Below are positions 27,294 to 36,399 of a stretch of 64,000 bases of DNA, piece by piece. Made by a program: the position numbers and the translations under genes. Position 1 is the first letter of the stretch. Every line of letters begins with the position of its first letter. Source of the DNA: Mycolicibacterium fallax (GTDB lineage Bacteria; Actinomycetota; Actinomycetes; Mycobacteriales; Mycobacteriaceae); NCBI RefSeq assembly GCF_010726955.1, contig NZ_AP022603.1, positions 1,922,001 through 1,986,000 on the forward strand. Direction: 5' to 3'. The notes beneath the pieces were generated by a model. That model made no database searches. It had not been told where the DNA came from and was given only the letters and a program-made list of their open reading frames with translations.

Positions 27294-28751
27294 TCAGCGC
27301 CCGGCGCGGGCGGGCGACTTGACCAGCAGCGCCATCGCGACCACGACCCCGCCGATCACCGCCCCGAGCAGGAACGCGGTGTGCAGCCCGGCGGCGTCGG
27401 GCACCGGGAACTCCGAGCGGGTGGCCATCGCCGCAACGGTGACGAACAGCGCGATGCCCAGTGCCCCCACCACCTGCTGCACGGTGGCCATGATCGCGCT
27501 GCCGTGCGAGTACAGCTGCTCGGGAAGCGCCGACAGCGCGTCGGTCATCAGCGGCGTCATCATCATCCCGACGCCCGACATCAGCAGCACGTGCGCCACG
27601 ACGACCAGCCACAGCGGAGTGTGCGCGCCGAGCACCGCCAGCAGGCACAGCCCGACGAACGAGATGACCGCCCCGGGCAGCACCAGGATGCGGGCGCCGA
27701 GCCGGTCATAGACCCGCCCGACGATCGGGCCGAGCACGCCGAGGACCAGGCCGCCGGGCAGCATGACCAGGCCGCTGACCAGGGTGCCCTCCCCGTGCAC
27801 GGTCTGCAGGTACAGCGGCAGCAGCACCGCGACGACGGCGATCATGCACATGAACAGCATGGCGACCATGCTCAGCGCGACGGCGAAGGTGCGGTTGGCC
27901 ATCGGGCGCAGGTCCAGCATGGCGCGGTCGCGTTTCTGCATCCGCAGTTGCCGCAGGATGAACGCCGTCAACCCGAGCGCGCCGACACCCAGGGTCACCC
28001 CGGTCACCGCGGGCGCGGTGCCGCCCGCGCCGACCGCCGACAGCCCGTAGAGCAGGCCGCCGAACCCGATCGCCGCCAGCGGGATGGACAGCACGTCGAG
28101 CGGGACCGCGCGGGCCGAGGCCCCCGCGGAGAGCTTGACCAGACCGACGGCCAGGGTCAGGACCATCAGCGGCAGCACGCTCCAGAACAGCCAGCGCCAG
28201 TCCAGCCGGGCCAGGATCACCCCGCCGACGGTCGGGCCGAGGGCCGGTGCGAAGGCGATGACCACGGTGATGATGCCGATGACGCCGCCGCGGCGGGATT
28301 CCGGGACCATCCGCATGACCGTCGTCATCAGCAGCGGCATCACCATCGCGGTGCCGCAGGCCTGCAGCACCCGGCCCACCATCAGCACGCCGAACCCGGC
28401 CGCGAGCGCGCAGATCAGGGTGCCCGCGGTGAACAGCAGGCAGGCGGCCAGGAACACCTGGCGTTCGGTGAACCGCTCCAGCAGGTAGCCGGTGGTGGGG
28501 ATCACCACCGCGGTGGTCAGCAGGAAACCGCTGGTCACCCACTGCACGGTGGAGGTCGAGATCCGCAGCTGGTCGCTGAGGGTGGGCAGCGCGACGCTGA
28601 GCACGGTCTCGTTGAGCAGCATCACGAAGGCGGCCAGCACCAGGACCGCGATGACCAGCCCGGCGCCCGCGGGCAGGGCGGCGGACGAGCCCCGCTGGTC
28701 GGCCTCGGAGCTGGGATGTTCGGTCTGGGATTTGCCGGCGGCGGAGCGCAC
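27294..28751 (-). CDS. DHA2-family MFS drug exporter (EmrB/QacA type)
   Basis: The product has 485 residues and about 14 hydrophobic helices. Family signatures include the loop GYLLERFTERQVFL and the antiporter motif C region IAFAPALGPTVGG. DHA2 members export drugs, dyes or lipids by proton antiport. GTG 28751 (VRSAAGKSQTEHP) is chosen because AGGAGG lies four bases upstream; a longer frame runs into the 29-bp repeat. It is divergent from lipV with the tandem repeat between them. From memory this gene is not at this place in M. tuberculosis, so it is an insertion. Confidence 0.88.
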   Translation of the reverse strand: MRSAAGKSQTEHPSSEADQRGSSAALPAGAGLVIAVLVLAAFVMLLNETVLSVALPTLSDQLRISTSTVQWVTSGFLLTTAVVIPTTGYLLERFTERQVFLAACLLFTAGTLICALAAGFGVLMVGRVLQACGTAMVMPLLMTTVMRMVPESRRGGVIGIITVVIAFAPALGPTVGGVILARLDWRWLFWSVLPLMVLTLAVGLVKLSAGASARAVPLDVLSIPLAAIGFGGLLYGLSAVGAGGTAPAVTGVTLGVGALGLTAFILRQLRMQKRDRAMLDLRPMANRTFAVALSMVAMLFMCMIAVVAVLLPLYLQTVHGEGTLVSGLVMLPGGLVLGVLGPIVGRVYDRLGARILVLPGAVISFVGLCLLAVLGAHTPLWLVVVAHVLLMSGVGMMMTPLMTDALSALPEQLYSHGSAIMATVQQVVGALGIALFVTVAAMATRSEFPVPDAAGLHTAFLLGAVIGGVVVAMALLVKSPARAGR

Positions 28752-28810
28752 GGAACCTCCTGCGGCCGCGTCGCTTCGGCGTGGACACGGCGGTTTTGGG
28801 TGGAGACGCA

Positions 28811-28868
28811 ACGATATTGACATCGGGCGTGGCCCGCAAACGATATTGACATCGGGCGTGGCCCGCAA
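28811..28868. repeat. Perfect 29-bp tandem duplication between exporter and lipV
   Basis: Two identical 29-bp units (28811-28839 and 28840-28868) begin ACGATATTGACATCGGGCG. Each contains TTGACA and the CGAT/ATCG dyad. The second TTGACA (28846-28851) could serve lipV. A duplicated operator or promoter box for the divergent genes is plausible. Confidence 0.85.
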
Positions 28869-28891
28869 AACGTTATCCGGCGGGTGGCAGC

Positions 28892-29686
28892 ATGGCGCTC
28901 ATGCCCGCACCGCTGCACGTGTACCGCTACGGCCCGGCCGGCCCCGCCCGGGTGCTGGCCCTGCACGGCCTGACCGGCCACGGCAGGCGCTGGGAGCATC
29001 TGGCAAACGGTTTCCTGCCCGACGTGCCGGTCCTGGCACCCGACCTGATCGGGCACGGCCGCTCGTCGTGGGCGGCGCCGTGGAACTTCGACGCCAACAT
29101 TGCGGCGCTCGCCGCGCTGCTGGAGGCCGACGGCGGCGGGCCGGTCGTGGTTGTCGGTCATTCGTTCGGCTGCGCGGTGGCGGTGCAGCTGGCCGAGCGG
29201 CGTCCCGATCTGGTCGCCGGGCTGGTGCTGCTGGACGCCGCGGTGGGTCTGGACGGCGACTGGATGTCGCAGATCGCCGCGGCGATGCTGTCCTCCCCCG
29301 ACTACCCGGACCGGGCGGAGGCGCGCGAGGAGAAGTCCGGCGGGTCGTGGGCCGACGTCGACCCCGAGTTGCTCGACGCCGACGTGGACGAGCATCTGAT
29401 CACGCTGCCCAACGGTCGTTTCGGCTGGCGGATCTGCATCCCGGCGATGGTGTCGTACTGGAGCGAGCTGGCCCGGCCGGTGGCCTACCCGCGGCCCGGG
29501 ACGCCGACGGTGCTGGTCCGGGCCCGCTGGACCGATCCGCCGTATGTGACCGAGGAGCTGATCGGCGGGCTGCGCGAACGGTTGGGCGACGCGCTGCGGC
29601 TGGTCGAGCTGGACTGCCTGCACATGGTGGCCCAGGCCAAGCCGGCCGAGACCGCGGCGCTGATCCTCGAGCTGCTGGACCACTGA
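28892..29686 (+). CDS. lipV: Alpha/beta hydrolase LipV
   Basis: The 264-residue protein has the nucleophile elbow GHSFG (Ser near 92), an oxyanion-side HGLTGHGRRWEHL motif and the acid/His region ending LDCLHMVAQAKP. The order lipV then alkyltransferase-like gene matches Rv3203-Rv3204. Substrate is unknown; LipV-type enzymes act on short esters. ATG 28892 is used; ATG 28901 is an alternative. Confidence 0.87.
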   Translation: MALMPAPLHVYRYGPAGPARVLALHGLTGHGRRWEHLANGFLPDVPVLAPDLIGHGRSSWAAPWNFDANIAALAALLEADGGGPVVVVGHSFGCAVAVQLAERRPDLVAGLVLLDAAVGLDGDWMSQIAAAMLSSPDYPDRAEAREEKSGGSWADVDPELLDADVDEHLITLPNGRFGWRICIPAMVSYWSELARPVAYPRPGTPTVLVRARWTDPPYVTEELIGGLRERLGDALRLVELDCLHMVAQAKPAETAALILELLDH

Positions 29687-29687
29687 G

Positions 29688-29984
29688 ATGGCCAAGGTCG
29701 GCGACGCCGACATCGAGCGGGTGCGCGCGTTGATCGCCGCGGTCCCGCCCGGCCGGGTCGTCACCTACGGCGACGTCGCGGCGGCCGCCGGGCTGTCCAG
29801 CCCGCGGATCGTCGGCTGGATTCTGCGCACCGATGCCGCGGACCTGCCCTGGCACCGGGTGATCGCCGCGTCGGGGCGGCCGGCCACCCACAAGAGCAAC
29901 CGGCAGCTCGAGCTGCTGCGCGCCGAGGGGGTGCTGGCCGACGACGGGCGAATTGCGTTGGGTGAGTACCGGTTTGTGTTCTGA
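29688..29984 (+). CDS. Alkyltransferase-like protein (ATL)
   Basis: The 98-residue protein has only the DNA-binding domain of the O6-alkylguanine transferase family. The active-site PCHR becomes PWHR (DLPWHRVIAASG), so it cannot accept the alkyl group. It should flag alkylated guanine for nucleotide excision repair, like other ATLs. It starts one base after the lipV stop. The codons for its last residues, YRFVF, lie in a direct repeat copied again at 31389-31403, which marks the border of a foreign insert. Confidence 0.88.
   Translation: MAKVGDADIERVRALIAAVPPGRVVTYGDVAAAAGLSSPRIVGWILRTDAADLPWHRVIAASGRPATHKSNRQLELLRAEGVLADDGRIALGEYRFVF
29968..29982 (+). repeat. Left copy of 15-bp direct repeat flanking the insert
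   Basis: ACCGGTTTGTGTTCT at 29968-29982 is repeated exactly at 31389-31403. CCGCAG follows each copy a few bases later, so the match extends imperfectly to about 23 bp. The left copy forms the 3' end of the ATL gene. Confidence 0.85.
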
Positions 29985-30004
29985 CCGCAGGTTGCAACCT
30001 GCGG
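29985..30004. repeat. Perfect 20-bp palindrome at insert border
   Basis: CCGCAGGTTGCAACCTGCGG is self-complementary without a loop and begins one base after the ATL stop. It has no following T-run. It could be an operator, a recombinase-binding dyad or a transcription barrier. Confidence 0.7.
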
Positions 30005-30065
30005 TGTCGGGCGCGAAAGTTAAAGTGACGCCGCGGACGACGGTGGCGCCGGGGAGGATGAGCAA

Positions 30066-31370
30066 ATGACGAATAGCGGACTGCCTGCAGTACCGGTGTG
30101 GACTTTGACGACGCAAGAGGTCAACGTCCCCGAGATCTTGGCTGACGCAGTGTCGCCGGAACGTCTGCGTGAGCTTCGCGGCGTCCTGGCTGCGATGGCC
30201 GCGGCTCCCATCGTGACGCTTGAGGCCCATCCGGCCCCCACAGATCTCGACCGCAGCACCGGGATGCCGCTCGACGCGGCAAGCCCGCTCGCCACGCACC
30301 TGTCCAATCTCATCAAGCAGACCTCTACACCTGTTGGCCAAGCCGGCGCCAGCAGCGAAACCCTCTACCGAATGGTGGTGCCGGCAAAGGTGGCTTCTGA
30401 GTGGAGCTCAGGGTTGGTGAAGCCGATGGCGTCAAAGGCAGCGGCGGGAGGGATTTACGGCGCGCTGACGAAATCCTCGGGGATCGCCGCACAGGCCACC
30501 TTTATCCCAGTAGCCGGGGGTAAGGCCGCGGCCGCTGGCGCAGTCGGCGGCTCGGCCGCGACCGTTGGAGCTACCGCCGCCACGGCCACTGCGCTGACGG
30601 TTGCAGCGCCGCTGGTGCTGATGGCGGTAGCGGTGGGAGTCAGTGCCCACGCCGAGCAGAAACGCCAGCAAGCGATCGAAAAGATCACCTCGCTGCTGGA
30701 GAAGTTGCATGACGATGCACTTCAGCAAGAACGGACTGCTCTGAACGGCTGCCGATCTGCAATCGAAACAGCGACCGCCATCCTGCTCGATCAGGGCCGC
30801 ATTGGCGCATCGGTGGGGCTCGGTAACGCAGTTCATACGATCAACACCGCAGTCGCCCAGGCTGAGCACCGGCTGCAAACGTGGAAGAAAGCCCTCAAGA
30901 GGTTCCAGGGGCGCCGGGTTGGCCTCGCATCACTTCGCGAAAAGTTCACAGGTATAGACGACGGGAATGGTGGGCTCTTCCGTGCCCACTTGGACATTGC
31001 GGAACTGGCGATCGCACTGAAGAAGCGGGTGCTGGTTCTGCAGGCCGTCGAGCACGCCCAAATGGACGAATCGAATGCGTTCGAAAGTTTTGTTCGGGCA
31101 ATCAAGACCGACCAACGCCACCTCGAAGAACTTGAGGCCGGCATCGCTGAAGTCCTAACGGGTCTGTCGAATCTGGAGCTCGATCGCGCTCGAGGTATCC
31201 GAGACGTGGTGTTCTCTCGCGGAGAGGTGGACGAGCTTCTGCACACCTCGCACCTGCTCCATGAATTGGGCAACGAGATCAGTATCGAGGATCCACGCGC
31301 GGAGGTCGCGATCGAGATGCTCCGGGCCCCAAACGGATCGGTCACGGTATTCCCCGCCCACGCCATCTGA
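30066..31370 (+). CDS. Unrecognised 434-residue protein with hydrophobic hairpin and helical bundle
   Basis: I do not recognise this family. Residues 120-200 are a Gly/Ala-rich hydrophobic stretch (AAAAGAVGGSAATVGATAAT, then LTVAAPLVLMAVAVGV) that could form a membrane hairpin. Residues 205-400 are charged and strongly helical, with heptad-like spacing. This overall form resembles ClyA/Hbl-type helical pore formers, but that is shape only. The gene is clearly lower in GC than its neighbours and stands alone between the two copies of a 15-bp direct repeat. GGGGAGG gives a good ribosome site. It looks horizontally acquired. Confidence 0.75.
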   Translation: MTNSGLPAVPVWTLTTQEVNVPEILADAVSPERLRELRGVLAAMAAAPIVTLEAHPAPTDLDRSTGMPLDAASPLATHLSNLIKQTSTPVGQAGASSETLYRMVVPAKVASEWSSGLVKPMASKAAAGGIYGALTKSSGIAAQATFIPVAGGKAAAAGAVGGSAATVGATAATATALTVAAPLVLMAVAVGVSAHAEQKRQQAIEKITSLLEKLHDDALQQERTALNGCRSAIETATAILLDQGRIGASVGLGNAVHTINTAVAQAEHRLQTWKKALKRFQGRRVGLASLREKFTGIDDGNGGLFRAHLDIAELAIALKKRVLVLQAVEHAQMDESNAFESFVRAIKTDQRHLEELEAGIAEVLTGLSNLELDRARGIRDVVFSRGEVDELLHTSHLLHELGNEISIEDPRAEVAIEMLRAPNGSVTVFPAHAI

Positions 31371-31388
31371 GAACCCCGGTCGCGATGG

Positions 31389-31403
31389 ACCGGTTTGTGT
31401 TCT
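31389..31403 (+). repeat. Right copy of 15-bp direct repeat flanking the insert
   Basis: This exact copy of ACCGGTTTGTGTTCT lies 18 bases after the stop of the unrecognised gene. Its last bases overlap the stop codon of the convergent TetR gene. Confidence 0.85.
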
Positions 31404-31947
31404 AGCCCGCAGCCCGCACGGTCGGCCAGAACAGCGTGAACAGCCGCTGGCGCCAGTCCTCGGCGCGCGCGCCGGTGCGCGAGTATTCGGCCAGGTAGGA
31501 CCCGACGATGGCGTCGATCAGGGTTGCGGCGTCGAGGTCCGCGCGCATTGAACCGTCGGCCCGGCCGGCCTCGACGGCGGCGATCAGGGGCGCCCGCTGG
31601 TCGGCGAGGATCCGGCGGAACAGCTCGGTGAAGGCCGGGTCGTCGTCGGTCAGCAGCAGGGCCGCGCGCCCACCCAGCCCGATGCCGTGATCCACCGGAT
31701 CGATGGCGTGTTCGATGATCCAGCGGAGCCGGTCCGCCGCGCTGGTGCCGAACTCCGGCGGCGGCGGGATGACCACCCTCGACAGCGCGGTGGCCAGCAT
31801 GTCCCGGCGGTCCGGGTGCCGCCGGTAGATCGTCGTCTTGGCGATGCCCGAGTGATCCGCGACCGCTTCGACGTTGACCGCGCGCGGGCCGCCGGTGCGC
31901 AGCAGGTGCAGCGTGGACTCGGCGATACGGTCCTCGATCGTCGCCAT
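31402..31947 (-). CDS. TetR-family regulator
   Basis: The 181-residue protein has a TetR helix-turn-helix in residues 5-50 (VEAVADHSGIAKTTIYRRHPDRRDML) and a C-terminal ligand/dimer region. ATG 31947 is chosen because GGAGGAG lies six bases upstream; an ATG 18 bases earlier is possible. It is divergent from a small membrane protein gene, and a 20-bp palindrome between them is the likely operator, so it probably represses both. Confidence 0.85.
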   Translation of the reverse strand: MATIEDRIAESTLHLLRTGGPRAVNVEAVADHSGIAKTTIYRRHPDRRDMLATALSRVVIPPPPEFGTSAADRLRWIIEHAIDPVDHGIGLGGRAALLLTDDDPAFTELFRRILADQRAPLIAAVEAGRADGSMRADLDAATLIDAIVGSYLAEYSRTGARAEDWRQRLFTLFWPTVRAAG

Positions 31948-31987
31948 CCTGGGCTCCTCCGTCATCGGGGAATAAAACCGGGCCGCG

Positions 31988-32007
31988 AAACGCTACACGT
32001 AGCGTTT
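31988..32007. promoter_or_regulatory. TetR operator palindrome
   Basis: AAACGCTAC and GTAGCGTTT form a perfect dyad around a two-base centre (AC). It lies between the divergent TetR and small membrane protein genes, 40 bp from the TetR start and 33 bp from the other. Confidence 0.8.
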
Positions 32008-32040
32008 CCATCTCGTAAGGACTCTCGTGAGGTAACCATC

Positions 32041-32343
32041 ATGTTCAAGAACTACAGCGGGATGTCGCTGGCCGTCGCCGCGTTCTCCTGCCTACTCCTC
32101 GCATTCATCTCCCTGGGCACCATGGTCGTCAGCCTGGCCAGCGGCAGCACGCTGGCCGTCATCGCCGGCGTCTGCCTGGTGGTGTTCATGACCGCGGCCA
32201 TCATCGGATTCCGGATGTCGGCGGTCCGGCTGGCCAACGCCCGCAAGCGTGGCGGCGGTGCCACCAGCGCGGGTGTCTTCGGCGAAGCGCTCCGGCGCGA
32301 CCAGGTCGATCGATACCTGCAGACCTACCGCGGCGCACACTGA
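32041..32343 (+). CDS. Small two-helix membrane protein
   Basis: The 100-residue protein has two membrane helices (about 8-31 and 37-57) and a basic, soluble C-terminus. I do not recognise a family. GAGG lies eight bases before ATG 32041. Its promoter region carries the TetR palindrome, so it is the probable target of the divergent regulator. A membrane stress or efflux-accessory role is possible but unsupported. Confidence 0.75.
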   Translation: MFKNYSGMSLAVAAFSCLLLAFISLGTMVVSLASGSTLAVIAGVCLVVFMTAAIIGFRMSAVRLANARKRGGGATSAGVFGEALRRDQVDRYLQTYRGAH

Positions 32344-32350
32344 CCCGCCG

Positions 32351-33205
32351 TCAGAGCACCAGCCGCACCAGCGCCGCGGTCCGGGCCAGCCCCGGGAACG
32401 CCGCGGCGGTGGAACGCGGGTGCAGTGCGTGCACCGCGAGCCGGAACATCAACGCGCGCAACAACATCTGCGGCCACTCCGGCAGCGCGTCCCAGCGATC
32501 GATCAGCCCGTCGTCGGCGTCGCCCCAGGACAGCGCGTCGACGACGGCCACCCCCGCCGCCCACGGCGCCGGCCGCCAGTACGGCGTGATGTCGGTGATG
32601 CCGGGCGCGGCAGCCCCGGCGAACAGCACGGTGCCGTACAGGTCGCCGTGCACCAATTGATTGGGGCTGCGGGTCGGCTTGCGCAGGGTGGCCAGCTCGT
32701 TGAGCAGATCGACCGAGCGCTGGCCGTCGGCCGACCCCGGGGACAGTCGCGCGCCCGACGGCAGCGAGTGCAGCGGGCGTTCCTCCCAGGCGGCCCGGTC
32801 CGCGGCGGTGAACACGTCGACCTCCGACCACGGCGCGATCGGCGGCTGAGTCAGAAAGCGCGGCCGCTCCAGCTTGGCGGTGCCCTCGTGCAGCCGCACC
32901 GCGGCGGAGACCACCTCGTCGTGCCGCGGCTCGGGGGTGCCGGCGACGTAGGTGTCCGCCCGCCAGCCCGAGACCACGAACCGGCCGTCGGTGGAGCGCA
33001 CCGGCCGGGCCAGCCGCAGGCCGTCGACGAACAGCGTCTCGCGGACCTTGGCCGACCAGGCCGCCCGGGCGTGGTCGGCGACCAGCGACAACACCACCTC
33101 GCCGAAGCGCCAGCCGTCCTCCCAACCGGCGCCGAGCTGCACCGAGCGGGCGGCGTTCAGCCCGAACGCGGCAAGCACGTGATCCGGTGGCCGTTCGACA
33201 GTCAC
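32351..33205 (-). CDS. APH-fold protein (TIGR02569 family)
   Basis: The 284-residue protein corresponds to Rv3205c, an actinobacterial family distantly related to aminoglycoside phosphotransferases. The block LVHGDLYGTVLF near residue 185 matches the Brenner motif HGDLxxxN except that Asn is missing, and DITPYW replaces the usual metal-binding D. It may not be an active kinase. GTG 33205 is used. It lies between a small membrane protein gene and moeZ and is on the same strand as the latter. Confidence 0.75.
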   Translation of the reverse strand: MTVERPPDHVLAAFGLNAARSVQLGAGWEDGWRFGEVVLSLVADHARAAWSAKVRETLFVDGLRLARPVRSTDGRFVVSGWRADTYVAGTPEPRHDEVVSAAVRLHEGTAKLERPRFLTQPPIAPWSEVDVFTAADRAAWEERPLHSLPSGARLSPGSADGQRSVDLLNELATLRKPTRSPNQLVHGDLYGTVLFAGAAAPGITDITPYWRPAPWAAGVAVVDALSWGDADDGLIDRWDALPEWPQMLLRALMFRLAVHALHPRSTAAAFPGLARTAALVRLVL

Positions 33206-33264
33206 CGGATCACCCTAACGCCGCGACCCCGGCGGCCCGGGCTTGCGGCGGGCTGTGTCGCGCC

Positions 33265-34428
33265 TCAGTAGACGACCATGTCGGGGTCGAACCGCCGCGC
33301 CCACTCGACGATGCCGCCCGTCAGCGACACCACATCGGTGATCCCGGCCGCGCGCAGGGTGGCCGCCACATCGGCCGAGCGCAGCCCGGATTTGCAGTAC
33401 AGCACCACCGGGCGGTCGGCCGGCACCCGGTCCAGACCCACCCCGGCGTCGATCTCGGACTTGGGCACCAGCACCGCGCCGTCGATCCGGTTGATCGCCC
33501 ACTCCCCCGGCTCGCGAACGTCGATCAGCGCGAACTCTGTTCCCGCGCAGCGCAGTTCGTGCAGCTCGGCGGGACCGATGGTGCCGACGCCGGTCGGGGC
33601 GGCCGGGATGCCGCAGAACTCGTCGTAGTCGATCAGCCCGGTGATCGGCGCGCCCGCCGGGTCCTTACCGAGCCGGATGGTGCGGTAGGTCATGGCCAGC
33701 GCGTCATAGAGCATCAGCCGGCCGAGCAGGGATTCACCGGTGCCGGTGATCAGCTTGATCGCCTCGGTGCCCATGATCGAGGCGACCGAGCCGCACAGCA
33801 CACCGAGCACCCCGCCCTCGGCGCACGACGGCACCATGCCCGGCGGCGGGGGTTCGGGGTACAGGTCGCGCAGGTTCAGCCCGCGGCCGTCCGGGGCGTC
33901 CTCCCAGAACACCGCGATCTGCCCGGTGAACCGGTAGATCGATCCCCAGACGTAGGGCTTGTGCGCCAGCGCGGCGGCGTCGTTGACCAGGTAGCGGGTG
34001 GCGAAGTTGTCGGCCCCGTCCAGGATCAGGTCGTAGTCGGCGAACAGCTCGACGGCATTGGCCGCCTCCAGCCGAAACTCGTGCAGCCGCACCGTGATTG
34101 CCGGATTGAGCGCCAGCACCGACTCGCGCGCGCTGACCGCCTTGGGCCGACCGACGTCGGCCTGGCCGTGAATGATCTGACGCTGCAGGTTGGATTCCTC
34201 GACGACGTCGAAGTCGATGATGCCCAGGGTGCCCACCCCGGCGGCGGCCAGGTACAGCAGCGCCGGGGAGCCCAGCCCACCGGCCCCGATCACCAGCACC
34301 CGGGCGTTCTTCAGCCGTCGCTGCGCCTCGTCGCCGAAACCGGGGATGATCAAATGTCGGCTGTACCGGGTGATTTCGTCCCGGGACAGCTCGGCGGCGG
34401 GTTCCACCACGGGTGGCAGCGACGGCAT
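33265..34428 (-). CDS. moeZ: Sulfurtransferase/adenylyltransferase MoeZ
   Basis: The 387-residue protein combines an E1-like MoeB domain (GAGGLGSPALLYLAAAGVG near 48; adenylation residues in NLQRQ) with a C-terminal rhodanese domain whose active Cys is Cys345 in CKSGLRS. MoeZ activates and sulfurates ubiquitin-like carriers such as CysO and MoaD for cysteine and molybdopterin synthesis. The M. tuberculosis gene is in the SigH regulon. It lies 12 bases downstream of the DUF3152 gene on the same strand, so they are probably cotranscribed. Confidence 0.94.
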   Translation of the reverse strand: MPSLPPVVEPAAELSRDEITRYSRHLIIPGFGDEAQRRLKNARVLVIGAGGLGSPALLYLAAAGVGTLGIIDFDVVEESNLQRQIIHGQADVGRPKAVSARESVLALNPAITVRLHEFRLEAANAVELFADYDLILDGADNFATRYLVNDAAALAHKPYVWGSIYRFTGQIAVFWEDAPDGRGLNLRDLYPEPPPPGMVPSCAEGGVLGVLCGSVASIMGTEAIKLITGTGESLLGRLMLYDALAMTYRTIRLGKDPAGAPITGLIDYDEFCGIPAAPTGVGTIGPAELHELRCAGTEFALIDVREPGEWAINRIDGAVLVPKSEIDAGVGLDRVPADRPVVLYCKSGLRSADVAATLRAAGITDVVSLTGGIVEWARRFDPDMVVY

Positions 34429-34440
34429 GGTGAGCTCGGA

Positions 34441-35451
34441 TCAGGCGATCGGGTAGGGCCAGGGGTTGAATCGACAGGACTTGCCGTCGGCCCCGACCTG
34501 CCCGGGGTCGAACTTCGAGGCGTCGTCGTTGGAGGTGGAGAAGGTCTGCTGCATCATGATCGGCGCCAGCGCCCCGTTCTCGGCGCACGGCTCGTGCTGC
34601 TGGTAGCCGATGGCGTGGCCGACCTCGTGGTTGATCAGGTACTGCCGGTAGGAGCCGATGTCGCCCTGGAACGGCATCGCGCCGCGCACCCAGCGGGCCT
34701 CGTTGAGGAACACCCGGGACTGCGGTTCGCCGCCGTCGGCCGGCCGATAGGCCGGGTTGAAGCAGGAGGCTTCCAGCTCGATCTCGTAGCCGCAGCCCTC
34801 CCGCACCGTCATCGGCGAGGTCAGTGACACCCGGAAGTCCGGTTCCCCCTCGAACCCGGCATCCACCCGGCGGAACGCGATCCGCGGGTCATGGGTCCAG
34901 CTCTTCGGGCTGGCCAGGGTCTGGGTGACCATCGCGGCGAACGCGTCGTCGCCGTAGTAGTTGGTCGGGTCCAGCCCGTCCTCCACCTCGATGGTGTAGT
35001 TGAACACCTTCACCGTGCCCTGCCCGACCTGCTCACCGGTGCCCGGCACGATGCGCCAGCTGCGCTCCCCGGCCTCGGTGTAGGGGTCGTTGCCGGGCAG
35101 CAGGCCGGTCGGCAGGTTGGCGTCGAATTCGGTCAGGCCCTTGGGCGGGGCGCCGATGATCGTGGTGGCGTGCGCGCCGAGTTCCGAGCCCTGCGCCGGC
35201 GGCTCCTCGATGGCGGCCGGCGGCGTCGAGCTGCCGGCCACCGTCTGGTACAGCACGATCACGGTGACGACGGTCAGCACCGGCAGCGCGTAGGCACGCC
35301 AGCCGTAGGTGGCGATGAAGCGGCCCAGCCAGCTCTGCTTGGGGTACTGGCGGCGATCGTCGCGGTTGGACCGGGGCCGGCCGGCGTCCCCGGCCAGCGG
35401 GTCGCGCTGGGCGCGCAGGGGTTCCCGCAGGTCGCTGCGCAGCACGGGCAC
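34441..35451 (-). CDS. DUF3152 membrane-anchored zinc metallopeptidase
   Basis: This protein of about 336 residues corresponds to Rv3207c. One membrane helix (about 60-80, AYALPVLTVVTVIVLYQTVAG) follows a basic cytoplasmic N-terminus. The extracytoplasmic domain carries the metzincin-type motif HEVGHAIGYQQH near residue 280 and two likely disulfide pairs. Start is uncertain: GTG 35451 has GGAGGAAG close upstream and is preferred; GTG 35484 gives a longer version. Function unknown; it is paired with moeZ. Confidence 0.82.
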   Translation of the reverse strand: MPVLRSDLREPLRAQRDPLAGDAGRPRSNRDDRRQYPKQSWLGRFIATYGWRAYALPVLTVVTVIVLYQTVAGSSTPPAAIEEPPAQGSELGAHATTIIGAPPKGLTEFDANLPTGLLPGNDPYTEAGERSWRIVPGTGEQVGQGTVKVFNYTIEVEDGLDPTNYYGDDAFAAMVTQTLASPKSWTHDPRIAFRRVDAGFEGEPDFRVSLTSPMTVREGCGYEIELEASCFNPAYRPADGGEPQSRVFLNEARWVRGAMPFQGDIGSYRQYLINHEVGHAIGYQQHEPCAENGALAPIMMQQTFSTSNDDASKFDPGQVGADGKSCRFNPWPYPIA

Positions 35452-35633
35452 GCGACTTCCTCCGCCACGTCCCGGGTAGGTCACCGTCCCAGGATGGCAC
35501 ATTCGGCGGTACCGCCCGGTTTGGCGCGCCCACCGCACCCGGCCACTGCTGCCGGGGCTGCGGCCGCGACAGGAGTAAGGTCGGGACGGCGTTGGGCCAT
35601 CGGGCCGTCGCCGCGACCGCCCGCCGACCGTGA

Positions 35634-36323
<690 letters not shown>

Positions 36324-36399
36324 CGCCGACAGCGGGTTCGACAAAAACCGGCCGAGCGGTGTGCCCGCCCGGCCGGTGTCGTTCTGGGAGCTGCTGCGG

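Noticed and set aside
21229..28820. Very long plus-strand frames opposite adnA, adnB and the exporter
   Set aside because: They are antisense to genes with full motor, nuclease and transporter motifs; their products are low-complexity Gly/Arg/Gln-rich.
32351..33205. Aminoglycoside resistance enzyme
   Set aside because: The fold is related, but the catalytic and metal residues are not those of active APH enzymes and the gene is a conserved core gene.
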